Shown one piece after another: positions 36,609-45,134 of a DNA stretch of 64,000 nt. Numbering within the stretch: position 1 is the stretch's first letter; each line of letters begins with the position of its first letter. Source of the DNA: Paenibacillus urinalis (GTDB lineage Bacteria > Bacillota > Bacilli > Paenibacillales > Paenibacillaceae); contig NZ_CP118108.1 of NCBI RefSeq assembly GCF_028747985.1, positions 2,609,501 through 2,673,500 of the forward strand, written 5' to 3'. Under the pieces are notes generated by a model. That model made no database searches, was not told where the DNA came from, and saw only the letters and a list, made by a program, of their open reading frames with translations. A program made the translations under genes and the position numbers.

Positions 36609-37442
36609 ATGCCGCTTAAAGGCTTCAGGATCAGTACGCTGCTGCTTCATTTTGTGTTAATCATCGGCGCCTGTATCATGGCTTTGCCTTTTGTCTGGAT
36701 GCTGCTCAGCTCCTTGAAGGACTTGTCCCAAGTGTTTGTCGTTCCGCCGAAATGGATTCCTGATCCGTTTGTATGGACCAACTTCAGGGATTCTCTCACT
36801 GCGCTGCCCTTTGGCAGAGCTTATCTCAATAGTCTTTACATTAACGTCATTGTTGTCCTATGCCAGCTTATTACTTGTTCTATGGCAGCATATGCCTTTG
36901 CAAAAATCAAATTTCCGCTGCGGGAGCCTCTGTTCGTCATGTTTCTCGCAACTATGATGGTTCCTGGACAGGTGACCATTATTCCACTGTATTTGATGTT
37001 TAAAAATATCGGCTGGCTGGATTCCCATCTCGCCATCATCATCCCATCTGCGCTGTTGAACGCGTTTGGCGTTTTTCTACTGAGACAGTTCTTTCGCGGA
37101 ATACCAAAGGACATGGAGGAGGCATCGATAGTGGATGGCGCAGGGAGGCTGACCATCTATGCTAAAATTATGCTGCCGCTGATTAAACCGGCATTGTCTG
37201 CCTTAGGTATTTTTACTTTTCTCGGCATGTGGAACAACTTCTTTAATCCTCTTATCTTTCTAAACAGTCCAGAGAAGTTTACCGTGCCGATGATGTTGAA
37301 TTTATATCGAGGGATGTATTCAACGGACTGGACGCTAATGATGGCAGGTGCATCTATTGCCCTAATTCCGGTTCTGATCGTCTATGTAATCGGGCAAAGA
37401 TACATCATTGAAGGAGTAACACTTTCGGGAATCAAAGGATAG
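36609..37442 (+). CDS. Sugar ABC transporter permease (MalG/UgpE type)
   Basis: 277 residues, ATG with GAGAGGAGG upstream. Six membrane segments. The EAA loop is MEEASIVDGAGRLTIYAKIM, preceded by FLATMMVPGQVTIIPLYLMF, and the C terminus GVTLSGIKG is typical of the class. It is the last intact gene of the YesMN-associated importer operon. A run of decayed genes begins about 60 bases after its stop, and no clear terminator separates them. Confidence 0.92.
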   Translation: MPLKGFRISTLLLHFVLIIGACIMALPFVWMLLSSLKDLSQVFVVPPKWIPDPFVWTNFRDSLTALPFGRAYLNSLYINVIVVLCQLITCSMAAYAFAKIKFPLREPLFVMFLATMMVPGQVTIIPLYLMFKNIGWLDSHLAIIIPSALLNAFGVFLLRQFFRGIPKDMEEASIVDGAGRLTIYAKIMLPLIKPALSALGIFTFLGMWNNFFNPLIFLNSPEKFTVPMMLNLYRGMYSTDWTLMMAGASIALIPVLIVYVIGQRYIIEGVTLSGIKG

Positions 37443-37503
37443 AAAATTTATTATAATCTTTTACTCCCTTGGGTAAGATCCCATCACTCTTTATACAAAA
37501 TAA

Positions 37504-37839
37504 AGAATAGTCCAAGATGTCGTAATTGGGAAAGTCTTGAATGAATTCTTATCGTATATGCAAAGCCGTCCCTTCTACTTCATCGTGTTATGTCCTGATC
37601 CGGAAATGGTTGCGGAGCGAGAAGCTGCAAGAGACAAGAAAGGATACGGCGATTGGAGTCTGCATGCCCTTGATCAAGTATTAAGGAATGAAACTTCTCC
37701 TGTCGGGATGCGGCCTAACGCGCTTTCGATAATTTTAAATTACGGATCGAAGGACGAGATCCTATCTCCAAACGAGCTGATAGAAGATTTATTAAAGGTC
37801 ATATCTGAAATTCAATCCCGTTATATCCATCAACAATAA
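37504..37839 (+). pseudogene. Truncated AAA/NMP-kinase-like protein, C-terminal remnant
   Basis: The frame is open from 37504 and reads VQDVVIGKVLNEFLSYMQSR, then PFYFIVLCPDPEMVAERE, a pattern seen in the C-terminal half of small P-loop kinase/AAA-like proteins after the nucleotide-binding part. The P-loop half is absent: an in-frame stop lies at 37501 and the importer gene ends just before. A TTG at 37537 could serve as a start, but no good ribosome site is seen. It is best read as a 5'-truncated remnant. The C-terminal end is intact and the next remnant starts 15 bases later. Confidence 0.6.
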
Positions 37840-37854
37840 ATGGAGGAGATATAA

Positions 37855-38051
37855 ATGACGATTCTAGTAACCGGTGCGACTGGGACGTAGGAAGACATCT
37901 TGTTCATGAACTTGTACAAATGGATAAAAATGTTAGGGCAGTTTTACGTCATCCGGACAGAGCCGTTCTCCCGGAAGGCGTTCAGGTTGTATATAGGGAT
38001 CTTACTGAACCAAAAGCAGGCGAATTATTCAAAAAAGGATGTCCAATATAG
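37855..38051 (+). pseudogene. NAD(P)-binding NmrA/SDR-like protein, truncated and frameshifted
   Basis: ATG after GGAGGAG begins MTILVTGATGT, the nucleotide-binding glycine motif of atypical short-chain dehydrogenases, and then meets a stop because one base is missing at about 37888. In the next frame it continues correctly as VGRHLVHELVQMDKNVRAVL and RHPDRAVLPEGVQVVYRDLT, then ends at a stop at 38051. Only about 65 of some 280 family residues remain. It has therefore lost both its frame and its 3' three quarters, so no enzyme is made. Confidence 0.8.
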
Positions 38052-38096
38052 TAAAAAAATGGTATGATCTGATCATCCTAATCGATGAGGTGAATT

Positions 38097-38507
38097 ATGG
38101 CTCTTCAATCCAAACAAATATTTGTGAACCTGCCTGTTAAGAATTTAAACGCTTCAATTGAATTTTTCTCTTCTATCGGCTTTGCATTCAATGAACAGTT
38201 CACTGATGAGAACGCTACCAGCATGATTATCAGTGACCAAATCTATGCGATGCTGCTGACAGAGGATCGTTTTAAATCCTTTATCAGCAAACCGGTAGCA
38301 GACGCAAAAGCCGCTGCACAGGTTATCCTCTGTTTATCTGCAGATAGCAGAGAGCAGGTAGACGAGATAGCGGACAAGGCTATAGCAGCAGGAGGAAGAT
38401 CATACAGTGAACCTCAGGATCATGGCTTTATGTACGGAAGAAGCTTCGAAGATTTAGACGGACATCTGTGGGAGATTATGTGGATGGACCCGGCGACCGT
38501 AGAATAA
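38097..38507 (+). CDS. VOC family protein, glyoxalase-like
   Basis: 136 residues with the paired beta-alpha-beta-beta-beta modules of the vicinal oxygen chelate superfamily: IFVNLPVKNLNASIEFFSSI at the start, SMIISDQIYAMLLTEDRF, then GFMYGRSFEDLDGHLWEIMW at the end, where the last Glu is a metal ligand position. The group is often annotated as lactoylglutathione-lyase-like, with unknown substrate. GAGGTGA lies before the ATG. It is intact among decayed genes and has its own terminator. Confidence 0.88.
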   Translation: MALQSKQIFVNLPVKNLNASIEFFSSIGFAFNEQFTDENATSMIISDQIYAMLLTEDRFKSFISKPVADAKAAAQVILCLSADSREQVDEIADKAIAAGGRSYSEPQDHGFMYGRSFEDLDGHLWEIMWMDPATVE

Positions 38508-38519
38508 TGATTTAATCGG

Positions 38520-38563
38520 AAGCCCTCTTACAAGCGCTTAATCAGCGTTTCAATAGAGGGCTT
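38520..38563 (+). terminator. Rho-independent terminator
   Basis: AAGCCCTCT pairs with AGAGGGCTT around an inner AGCGC/GCG stem, followed by TTTTATG. Confidence 0.75.
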
Positions 38564-38581
38564 TTTATGTGTTATCGGTAG

Positions 38582-38917
38582 AAAGATCATATACTGGAGG
38601 AGATCAATATCACGGAGGTTGCAAAACAAGCAGATACATCACTTTATCAGTTTCAACCTATGTTTATCTACCTGACGGATATTTCTGTGGGCGAGTACAT
38701 CCGGCGGAGACGTCTAACCTTGGCAGCACAAGAACTTAGCAGAACGGACAGCAAGGTGATTAATATTGCTCTGAAATACGGCTACGACACTCCCGAAGCA
38801 TTTACCAAAGCTTTTCGCAGGCAGCATGGTATTACTCCGAGTGAAGCGAGAAAGCCGAGTAGTCAACTTATTTCATTTAACCGTTTGGTGATCCAGGTGA
38901 GTTTGAGAGGAGCATAA
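38582..38917 (+). pseudogene. AraC-type DNA-binding domain, 5'-truncated and separated by a stop codon
   Basis: The frame opens at 38582, right after the VOC terminator, and reads LEEINITEVAKQADTSLYQF, then GEYIRRRRLTLAAQELSRTD and IALKYGYDTPEAFTKAFRRQ. These are both AraC helix-turn-helix motifs of the class fused to a GyrI-like domain. The first helix and a start codon are missing; the only ATG, at 38660, is inside the motif. The frame ends with TAA at 38915-38917, and the GyrI-like domain resumes in the same frame two codons later. The natural protein would be one fusion of about 290 residues. A GAA to TAA change would explain the split. Confidence 0.7.
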
Positions 38918-38920
38918 CCG

Positions 38921-39403
38921 ATGAAGTACAGAATTGTAGAAAAAGACGCTTTTGATGTTGTAGGTATTCATCGAGATTTTTCACTATCTAATGGAGACAA
39001 TATGGTGATGATTCCACAGATGTGGAAAGAAGTGCATGAGAACGGGATTAATGACCAGTTATTCGGCTTGAATAACGGAGAGATCAAGGGAGTGCTCGGT
39101 GTCTGCGTGTCCAATGAGGAGCAGCAGAAAGAACAAATGATGACCTACTGGATTGCAGCGGATTATCGGGGGCAGACTCCGGAGCATTTGTCAAAGCTTA
39201 CAATTCAAGCTGCGAAATGGGCTGTATTTGAAGTGGTTGGTCCTATGCCTGATGCGATGCAGAAGGTGTGGAAGCAAATTTATACTGAGTGGTTTCCTTC
39301 TAGCGGATACGTGCAATCAGGCTTCATTGAGTTCGAGTACTATACAGATCAAGATCCTTACAGTCCCGATTGCTATTCAGAGATATGGATTCCTATAAAA
39401 TAG
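38921..39403 (+). CDS. GyrI-like effector-binding domain protein
   Basis: 160 residues forming one GyrI-like small-molecule binding domain: MKYRIVEKDAFDVVGIHRDF, VLGVCVSNEEQQKEQMMTYW, FEVVGPMPDAMQKVWKQIYT, and the C-terminal DCYSEIWIPIK with the acidic ligand residue. It is in the same frame as the AraC remnant before it, separated by one stop codon and one Pro codon. However, its ATG has GAGAGGAG 9 bases upstream, so it may still be made as a free domain. A free GyrI-like domain could bind ligands but not regulate DNA directly. Confidence 0.75.
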   Translation: MKYRIVEKDAFDVVGIHRDFSLSNGDNMVMIPQMWKEVHENGINDQLFGLNNGEIKGVLGVCVSNEEQQKEQMMTYWIAADYRGQTPEHLSKLTIQAAKWAVFEVVGPMPDAMQKVWKQIYTEWFPSSGYVQSGFIEFEYYTDQDPYSPDCYSEIWIPIK

Positions 39404-39444
39404 CACTGTAACGAATAGCTGTAACGATGAAAAGAACCTATAGG

Positions 39445-39482
39445 ATAAGCAGGGTGCTGTGTTATAACAGGGCTCTGCTTAT
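39445..39482 (+). terminator. Rho-independent terminator
   Basis: ATAAGCAG pairs with CTGCTTAT around an inner GCTGTG/AACAGGGC stem, followed by TTGTTTATTG. Confidence 0.65.
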
Positions 39483-39607
39483 TTGTTTATTGTAAGAATT
39501 AATAAGAGTATATCTGAGAATTTATCAGACGAATCTGTAGTGACAGCAGCGCTGGGAAGAGAGTGATTTTATTGAACTTTGTTGGAGCGCTACTGTTTAC
39601 TAAAATC

Positions 39608-40351
39608 TTAAATTTTCTTCATATGCAGATGGGCAAACGGACATTTACCCGTAGCTGGCTGTTCATCGTCGCTCAGAAAATATTGCTTCCATTCAAAATT
39701 GTCCTCACTGCCATAGAAGTTCAAATCTGGGTGAACACCGATTTCATCATACTCGGTAATTCTTTCTCTAATCTTTTTCTTAATTTGAGCAGCGGCCGAC
39801 ATGTTCTTATTGAATTCGGTAAGCACCCAGCGAGGGGTAATGGCAAAGATAAAGTAAGGGAAATGCCGGCTTTGCCTTCGCTGATGAGCGGGAGTTGCAC
39901 AATACATAAAATATTGCTCATCACCATAGCAGTATTCCCACACGTTATGATCCGGGTCTTGCGGAATCTGCTCAGGCCACGGCTGTTCATCACGCGCGCT
40001 CGTTTTACTAAGCACATCCCAGAACAGACCCTGATAATCTTCTACATGGTAATGCTCAACTAGATCTGCCGGGGTTTCGAAAATAGCAATGAGAGAAGTA
40101 TAGTTGCCGATTTCTTTTGACTGCTCTCCATAAGCAGCAAGGCTCTTTGCCAATTGCTCCGAAGCTTGTGGTGTTCGGGGATCACTAAGAAATACATAGC
40201 GGAAATGATTCAATTTATATCCAATGGTTGCAGGTATGCAGGGGAATTTGTGGTCGGTATCCGACATTTTCGCAGAGAAAAAACGATAAGCTTCTTCCAT
40301 CCAGCCACCTGGTGATGCATGCTCTAAATTTTCTTTATCAAACATCAGCAT
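39608..40351 (-). CDS. YqcI/YcgG family protein
   Basis: 247 residues. The pattern matches the YqcI/YcgG family: FPCIPATIGYKLNHFRYVFL near the start, EYCYGDEQYFMYCATPAHQR, RQSRHFPYFIFAITPRWVL, and the C-terminal GKCPFAHLHMKKI with a conserved Cys-Pro. Its biochemical role is not established. The ATG at 40351 is 9 bases after AGGAGG. It stands alone. The reverse-strand overlap at 39563-40063 is only a shadow. Confidence 0.85.
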   Translation of the reverse strand: MLMFDKENLEHASPGGWMEEAYRFFSAKMSDTDHKFPCIPATIGYKLNHFRYVFLSDPRTPQASEQLAKSLAAYGEQSKEIGNYTSLIAIFETPADLVEHYHVEDYQGLFWDVLSKTSARDEQPWPEQIPQDPDHNVWEYCYGDEQYFMYCATPAHQRRQSRHFPYFIFAITPRWVLTEFNKNMSAAAQIKKKIRERITEYDEIGVHPDLNFYGSEDNFEWKQYFLSDDEQPATGKCPFAHLHMKKI

Positions 40352-40496
40352 TGATCTCGGCCTCCTTATGTTGCTATTACTGTATTAAAGGAGGCCCAAA
40401 TGTGTGTATTTGTCTATACATTACGTTCTCAGCATGCTGTTGAGATAAGTTGTAATGATTGCTGTGATCTCATCTCTTGCGTCTTGATGACCACAT

Positions 40497-42719
40497 TTAA
40501 CGAGTGCGTGATTCAGATAGTTTGAATTGGCTGACCATTTGATCGAGCAGAAGAGTGGTGCTTTCTACATTTTGGGAGGTGTGTCGTACATTCTTAATTT
40601 CGTGAATTAGTTCCATAACTTTGGATTCAACCTCTGTTGATATCGCTCGATTTTCAATACTGGTGCCTGCGATTTTCTCCATCAGCATCACAACTTCATC
40701 TACGACTTGAGTCTTGCGGGCATTTTCAACAGAAGCTGCTGATAATAGCTCTATAGCGGCGGATACTAACTCATTCCCTTCATGAACAACTCGGCTTCCT
40801 TCATCCATGAATTTGTAGGCTTGAACGGCATCGTCACGTATGTTTTTAATAATCTGATGCACTTCTGCAGTTGATTCGTTGGTCATCTCGGAGAGTTTAC
40901 GGATCTCAGAAGCCACTACAGCAAAACCTCGACCATGCTCTCCGACTCTGGCTGCCTCAATGGAAGCATTTAAGGCAAGCAGCTGCGTCTGCTCCGAAAT
41001 CTCCTCAATCGCTCTTACTACACTGCGAATTTGCTCGGTAGTATGCATAAATGTTCGGATTGATTGGTTTGTATCTTCCACTTTTTCATGAATCTGCTGC
41101 ATTTTATCCCCGATTCTTTCGACCTCAGACTGCGCGATGGCGATTTCCTTGGATGCGTCCAGTTCGATCTTCTGAAGCTGGGTACGCATTTGACCTGTCA
41201 CTTCCTTAGCCACGTCAATATCGCGAAGCTGATCAAGCGTGTGCTGAATCATGTTTTGAACATTTTGATTCACTCGCTGGGTCGAGCCCGCTGTTATTTT
41301 CGTTGATTCATTTAACGTATGCTGGCTGGATAATACATCTGCCGCCGCAGTTTTTACTCTTAGCATGATGCCTTCAAGGGAATCAATCATATTGTTAATC
41401 CATTTGGCTAGTTCACGGGTTTCATCGTTTCCAAACTCATTTGGTTTCAGACGCTGAGTTAAATCCCCTTTACCTTCTGCATTTATTCGTATGAATCGGG
41501 TAATATCTCTTAGTCCTGCGACAATTTTCGTAGTTTCTTTTTTATGTACGATTGTGAAGATCGTGAGGATGGAGAGCAGCTGAATGACTCCGGCAAGAAG
41601 AGCTCCCATCCAAATCGAAGAATAGGTTGCTATAAAATACGTAATGGCACCGGTTATAATCGAACCCATGACTGCTAACAATGCTTGTTGTTTCAATTGA
41701 TTGTATCCTATACTTCGTATCCGGTAGACTTCCTCTAGATCGCCTTCGCACATCATCCCCCAAGTATCGGGGCAATGAGGAAGTCGAAAGGTAACACCTT
41801 TGCCTATGACAGGGATATGGCGATAGTCTGAGTAACCTGGAAATTCCACAAATAAGTTACTGCCATAACGAATGGTATTTGCGACACCGGGGTGAAGCTC
41901 GTTCGTAGACGGATCAGTGAACATTAATTCAAGTTCCGTATGTTCCTTTACTGAAACCGTTCCCCAGTCGGTGCTTATGCCGTCTTTCAGATTTTCACCA
42001 TGGGTGAAGGTATGATCTTCAAACCTGCTTCGAGAAAGAGCTGTTCCAGGAAGGATACTCGTATTAAGCTCAGGTCTCGCCATAAAAATATAATTATCAC
42101 CGGAATCCGGATAGATATGTCCTGATTCTCTTTGAATCAAATCACCGATCACGTCATTGGGGATTCTTGCGCAGAGAGAGCCCATGTAATGATCATCCTG
42201 CCATATCGGTTCAATGAACAATAGAGTCATCTGATCATGGAAAGTGGAAGAGCGAGGTCCGATTTGTAGAGTGAGCGGATCTCGATAAGGTCCGAATAGA
42301 CATTTCCTGTCTTGATGATCAGAAGAGGATACGTATGAGATCCCTTCCCATAAAGCATGGGCTTCCGAATATTTCGCAGCAATATGCGATTCGTAAGTGG
42401 AGTAAATCACCTGATGATTACTATCTAGTAGAAAAAGCTCAGTTATGTCCGTTGCCCGGCCGCAGGTCTGAGCAAACAATTGGCTCCGATTGCTCATCTG
42501 ATCGTTGTCAAAGAGTGAAGACTCGCCTGCCACAGATTTCAATTGCGTAAGCAGCTGCTCCAGATGGCGCCAATAATCCTCCGTCCAAGATATCAGAATG
42601 TTCATTCTTGTTTCTGCGATTCCTTCAAAGATTTCCTCTACATCTTTCTTAAGATTTTTGTTTAATTGGTATGAACGCCATAACGGCAACCCTTTTTTGA
42701 ATCCTATCCAATCAAACAT
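40497..42719 (-). CDS. Methyl-accepting chemotaxis protein with cytoplasmic-facing sensor region
   Basis: 740 residues. There is no N-terminal signal or membrane segment: the first 340 residues form a soluble Cache-like sensor region ([40 protein letters not shown]). Then come two adjacent membrane segments (about 346-364 and 369-391), HAMP, and a full chemoreceptor signalling hairpin with the tip [20 protein letters not shown] followed by [19 protein letters not shown]. With only two membrane passes, sensor and signalling parts should both be inside the cell, unlike classical receptors. The ligand is unknown. It is monocistronic. Confidence 0.92.
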   Translation of the reverse strand: MFDWIGFKKGLPLWRSYQLNKNLKKDVEEIFEGIAETRMNILISWTEDYWRHLEQLLTQLKSVAGESSLFDNDQMSNRSQLFAQTCGRATDITELFLLDSNHQVIYSTYESHIAAKYSEAHALWEGISYVSSSDHQDRKCLFGPYRDPLTLQIGPRSSTFHDQMTLLFIEPIWQDDHYMGSLCARIPNDVIGDLIQRESGHIYPDSGDNYIFMARPELNTSILPGTALSRSRFEDHTFTHGENLKDGISTDWGTVSVKEHTELELMFTDPSTNELHPGVANTIRYGSNLFVEFPGYSDYRHIPVIGKGVTFRLPHCPDTWGMMCEGDLEEVYRIRSIGYNQLKQQALLAVMGSIITGAITYFIATYSSIWMGALLAGVIQLLSILTIFTIVHKKETTKIVAGLRDITRFIRINAEGKGDLTQRLKPNEFGNDETRELAKWINNMIDSLEGIMLRVKTAAADVLSSQHTLNESTKITAGSTQRVNQNVQNMIQHTLDQLRDIDVAKEVTGQMRTQLQKIELDASKEIAIAQSEVERIGDKMQQIHEKVEDTNQSIRTFMHTTEQIRSVVRAIEEISEQTQLLALNASIEAARVGEHGRGFAVVASEIRKLSEMTNESTAEVHQIIKNIRDDAVQAYKFMDEGSRVVHEGNELVSAAIELLSAASVENARKTQVVDEVVMLMEKIAGTSIENRAISTEVESKVMELIHEIKNVRHTSQNVESTTLLLDQMVSQFKLSESRTR

Positions 42720-42873
42720 AGATCCACCCCCACGTTTTCTCTTTGGATTTTTAATGAATATAATACCATATACCTATAATAAATAGGTGGTTATTCCAAA
42801 ATATTTAAAACTTTATACCTGGTTCATATGAACTATGAAGTAGCCTATTGAATTAATCTTAATCGATAAAACA

Positions 42874-42887
42874 CGAACGTATGTGCT
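42874..42887. promoter_or_regulatory. LexA-like box overlapping the alkD promoter
   Basis: CGAACGTATGTGCT agrees with the Bacillus SOS consensus CGAACRNRYGTTYC at 12 of 14 positions and overlaps an extended -10 element (TGCTATAAT, 42884-42892). One core base of the right half (GTTC to GTGC) is off. Confidence 0.4.
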
Positions 42888-42949
42888 ATAATTGCGGAGT
42901 GAGTGACTTGAGTAGAAATAGATGAAATGAAGAGGAGTTTAGAATATCC

Positions 42950-43633
42950 ATGAATAATCAATTAAAGGAACAACTGCTTGCCTTATCCGATCAGAAATAT
43001 CAGCAGTTTACAGCACGGCTTATACCGAATATTACGAACCTTCTCGGTGTCAGACACCCTGAGCTGCATAAGCTGGCCAAGACGATTGCCAAAGGCGATT
43101 GGCGTACATATCTAAAACAGGCTGATGACGAGTATTTTGAAGAGGTGATGCTTCAGGCAATGGTTCTTGGCTACATCAAGACTGATATTGACGAGTTGCT
43201 GGAATATGTAGCTGCTTTTATACCCAAGATCACGAATTGGTCTATCTGTGACAGCTTTTGCAGCGGACTTAAGATAACGAAGAAGAACAAACCGCGTGTA
43301 TGGGAGTTCGTTATCCCTTATCTGTCATCTGCGGATACCTATCATATCCGCTTTGGTGTCGTGATGCTTCTCACTTACTTTGTTGATGAAGAATACATTG
43401 AACAGGTGCTGCAGAAGCTCGACACCATACACAGCGAGGAATATTATGTTCAGATGGCTGTTGCTTGGGCTATATCGATCTGTTATATCAAAATGCCGGA
43501 GCAAAGCACGAAATATCTGTTAGAGAGCTCGCTAGATAAGTTCACTTATAACAAGGCACTGCAAAAAATAACCGAATCTTATCAAGTAAGTGCGGAGCAG
43601 AAAGAGCTGATTCGCAGCATGAGAAGAAAATGA
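42950..43633 (+). CDS. alkD: DNA alkylation repair protein, AlkD-like
   Basis: 227 residues made of HEAT-like helical pairs throughout. Residues that line the AlkD DNA-binding cleft can be placed by spacing: W97 and D101 in ITNWSICDSFCSGLK, R134 in YHIRFGVVML, and W173 in VAWAISICYIKMP, matching Trp109, Asp113, Arg148 and Trp187 of Bacillus cereus AlkD. AlkD is a glycosylase that removes positively charged N3- and N7-alkylpurines without base flipping. The length agrees with the family. The promoter has an extended TATAAT and a LexA-like box. It is the second alkylation glycosylase of this window. Confidence 0.92.
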   Translation: MNNQLKEQLLALSDQKYQQFTARLIPNITNLLGVRHPELHKLAKTIAKGDWRTYLKQADDEYFEEVMLQAMVLGYIKTDIDELLEYVAAFIPKITNWSICDSFCSGLKITKKNKPRVWEFVIPYLSSADTYHIRFGVVMLLTYFVDEEYIEQVLQKLDTIHSEEYYVQMAVAWAISICYIKMPEQSTKYLLESSLDKFTYNKALQKITESYQVSAEQKELIRSMRRK

Positions 43634-43762
43634 TAGAAGAAGACAGTGTAGTGATCTTTTCAATACGTTTGAGAGCTGAAACGAACCGGGTATATGTTTA
43701 AAAGACAAGTGGGGGTTTACCCCTTGGAGAGAGCGGGTGGATTCGGAAAGTAGGTGCTCATC

Positions 43763-44992
43763 ATGAATACGATAATAGGGATCATTCTAATAGCTATAGC
43801 TGTGATCTGTGGCTTCATCATTCTTTCATCGATTTTACGATCGAGAGCCCACAAGACTCCGGGGCAGATGGTAACGACAATTCATGGCAATCCGTCTACA
43901 AGCAGGGCGTTTACCTGGCACAGTCGTAATCCGAATAGCAGTGCTCAGCTGCAAATCACAAAGGGGAATGTGAGAGACTTTGAACACAGCTTTGTTGCAG
44001 GATATGAAGCTAACCATTCCGTGATCAGACTAGAGGGTCAGGAGATGGCTGTTCATCGAGTGGTAGCAGCAGGTCTCAAGCCGAGCACAATGTATAGCTA
44101 TCGGGTAAGAGACAGCAATGAGGAAGATTGGAGCGAACCCTATACTTTTACAACGGCAGCAGAAGAGATATCAGAGGTATCATTCATCTATGTAACGGAT
44201 TCCCAGGCGGATAAGGTGAACGATTTTCGTCTCTGGGAAAATACGATGAAACAGGCGTTTGCCCGATTTGCAGATCCTGATTTCGTTGTGCACGCCGGAG
44301 ACTTGGTTGATACAGCAGCGAAGAAGAGCGCATGGAGCTATTTTTTTAATGCCAGCACATTCTGGATTGGAGAGACGCCCATTGTTCCGGTCATTGGTAA
44401 TAATGATATCAAAGACATCGGAGCAGCCCGTTATGCTTCCTATTTCCATCTCCCTGAGAATGGAGCTGAAGCGCTGAAGGGAACACAGACGAATTATTCC
44501 TTTGACTACGGCTGCTTACATATTGCAGTACTGAATACGGAGATGTGTATTAAGCAGCAAACGAAATGGCTCGAAGCCGATCTGGAAGGAACTCATTGTG
44601 AATGGAAGATCGTGGTGATGCATCGACCCATCTATGGCGGCACGATTACGAAAAAGCTGGTGGATTGGTCTCGCATTATCGACAAATATAAGGTGGATCT
44701 GGTGCTTCAGGGTCACAATCATGTGTACTCACGTTCACATCCTGTGAAGGACGGAAGGGTCACCGGGGATGGAAGCGATACGGTGCGAGATCACGAAGGA
44801 GCCATCTATGTCGTAGTCAATGCCAGCGGACCTAAATTCAACAAGCTGAAAGAGGATCAGTTCTATCATAAGCTGCATTTTCAGAATAATAAGCAAATCT
44901 ATGCCGGAATTTCGATCTCGGGGAAAATGCTGACGTATCAAGCCTATGACGTGGACGGTCAACTGCTGGATCAATTTAGAATTCTACATTGA
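43763..44992 (+). CDS. Membrane-anchored metallophosphoesterase (purple acid phosphatase-like)
   Basis: About 409 residues from ATG 43763; the GTG nine bases upstream lies inside the AGGTG site. An N-terminal membrane anchor (IIGIILIAIAVICGFIILSS) is followed by an FN3-like domain (VVAAGLKPSTMYSYRVRDS) and a calcineurin-like phosphatase domain. The metal ligands are in FIYVTDSQADKVNDF, DFVVHAGDLVDTA, PVIGNNDI (GNN in place of the usual GNH), VMHRPIYGG and LQGHNHVYSRSHPV. The first motif is D-S-Q instead of D-x-H, as in other PAP-like proteins. It should face outside and hydrolyse phosphate esters. A terminator-like hairpin follows. Confidence 0.9.
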   Translation: MNTIIGIILIAIAVICGFIILSSILRSRAHKTPGQMVTTIHGNPSTSRAFTWHSRNPNSSAQLQITKGNVRDFEHSFVAGYEANHSVIRLEGQEMAVHRVVAAGLKPSTMYSYRVRDSNEEDWSEPYTFTTAAEEISEVSFIYVTDSQADKVNDFRLWENTMKQAFARFADPDFVVHAGDLVDTAAKKSAWSYFFNASTFWIGETPIVPVIGNNDIKDIGAARYASYFHLPENGAEALKGTQTNYSFDYGCLHIAVLNTEMCIKQQTKWLEADLEGTHCEWKIVVMHRPIYGGTITKKLVDWSRIIDKYKVDLVLQGHNHVYSRSHPVKDGRVTGDGSDTVRDHEGAIYVVVNASGPKFNKLKEDQFYHKLHFQNNKQIYAGISISGKMLTYQAYDVDGQLLDQFRILH

Positions 44993-45002
44993 GAGAGAGA
45001 TA

Positions 45003-45041
45003 GGCTCGCATCTTACTCCAATATGGAGTAGGACGCGAGCC
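45003..45041. terminator. Terminator-like hairpin between convergent genes
   Basis: GGCTCGC pairs with GCGAGCC and TACTCCA with TGGAGTA inside, over a 3-base loop. The T run after it is weak. Confidence 0.65.
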
Positions 45042-45134
45042 ATTTATATTTGTGTTTAATTAATCAATTCCTGGAATATGTTAAATCATTGATTCTCACT
45101 TATTCTGTGTGTCCAATGGTTATGCTCACCAATT

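Noticed and set aside
4962..37442. The two sugar ABC operons as a recent duplication
   Set aside because: Binding proteins and permeases share only family-level motifs, so they are distant paralogues with different regulators.
39563..40063. 166-codon open frame on the plus strand
   Set aside because: It lies antisense inside the YqcI/YcgG gene, which has clear family motifs and a good ribosome site.
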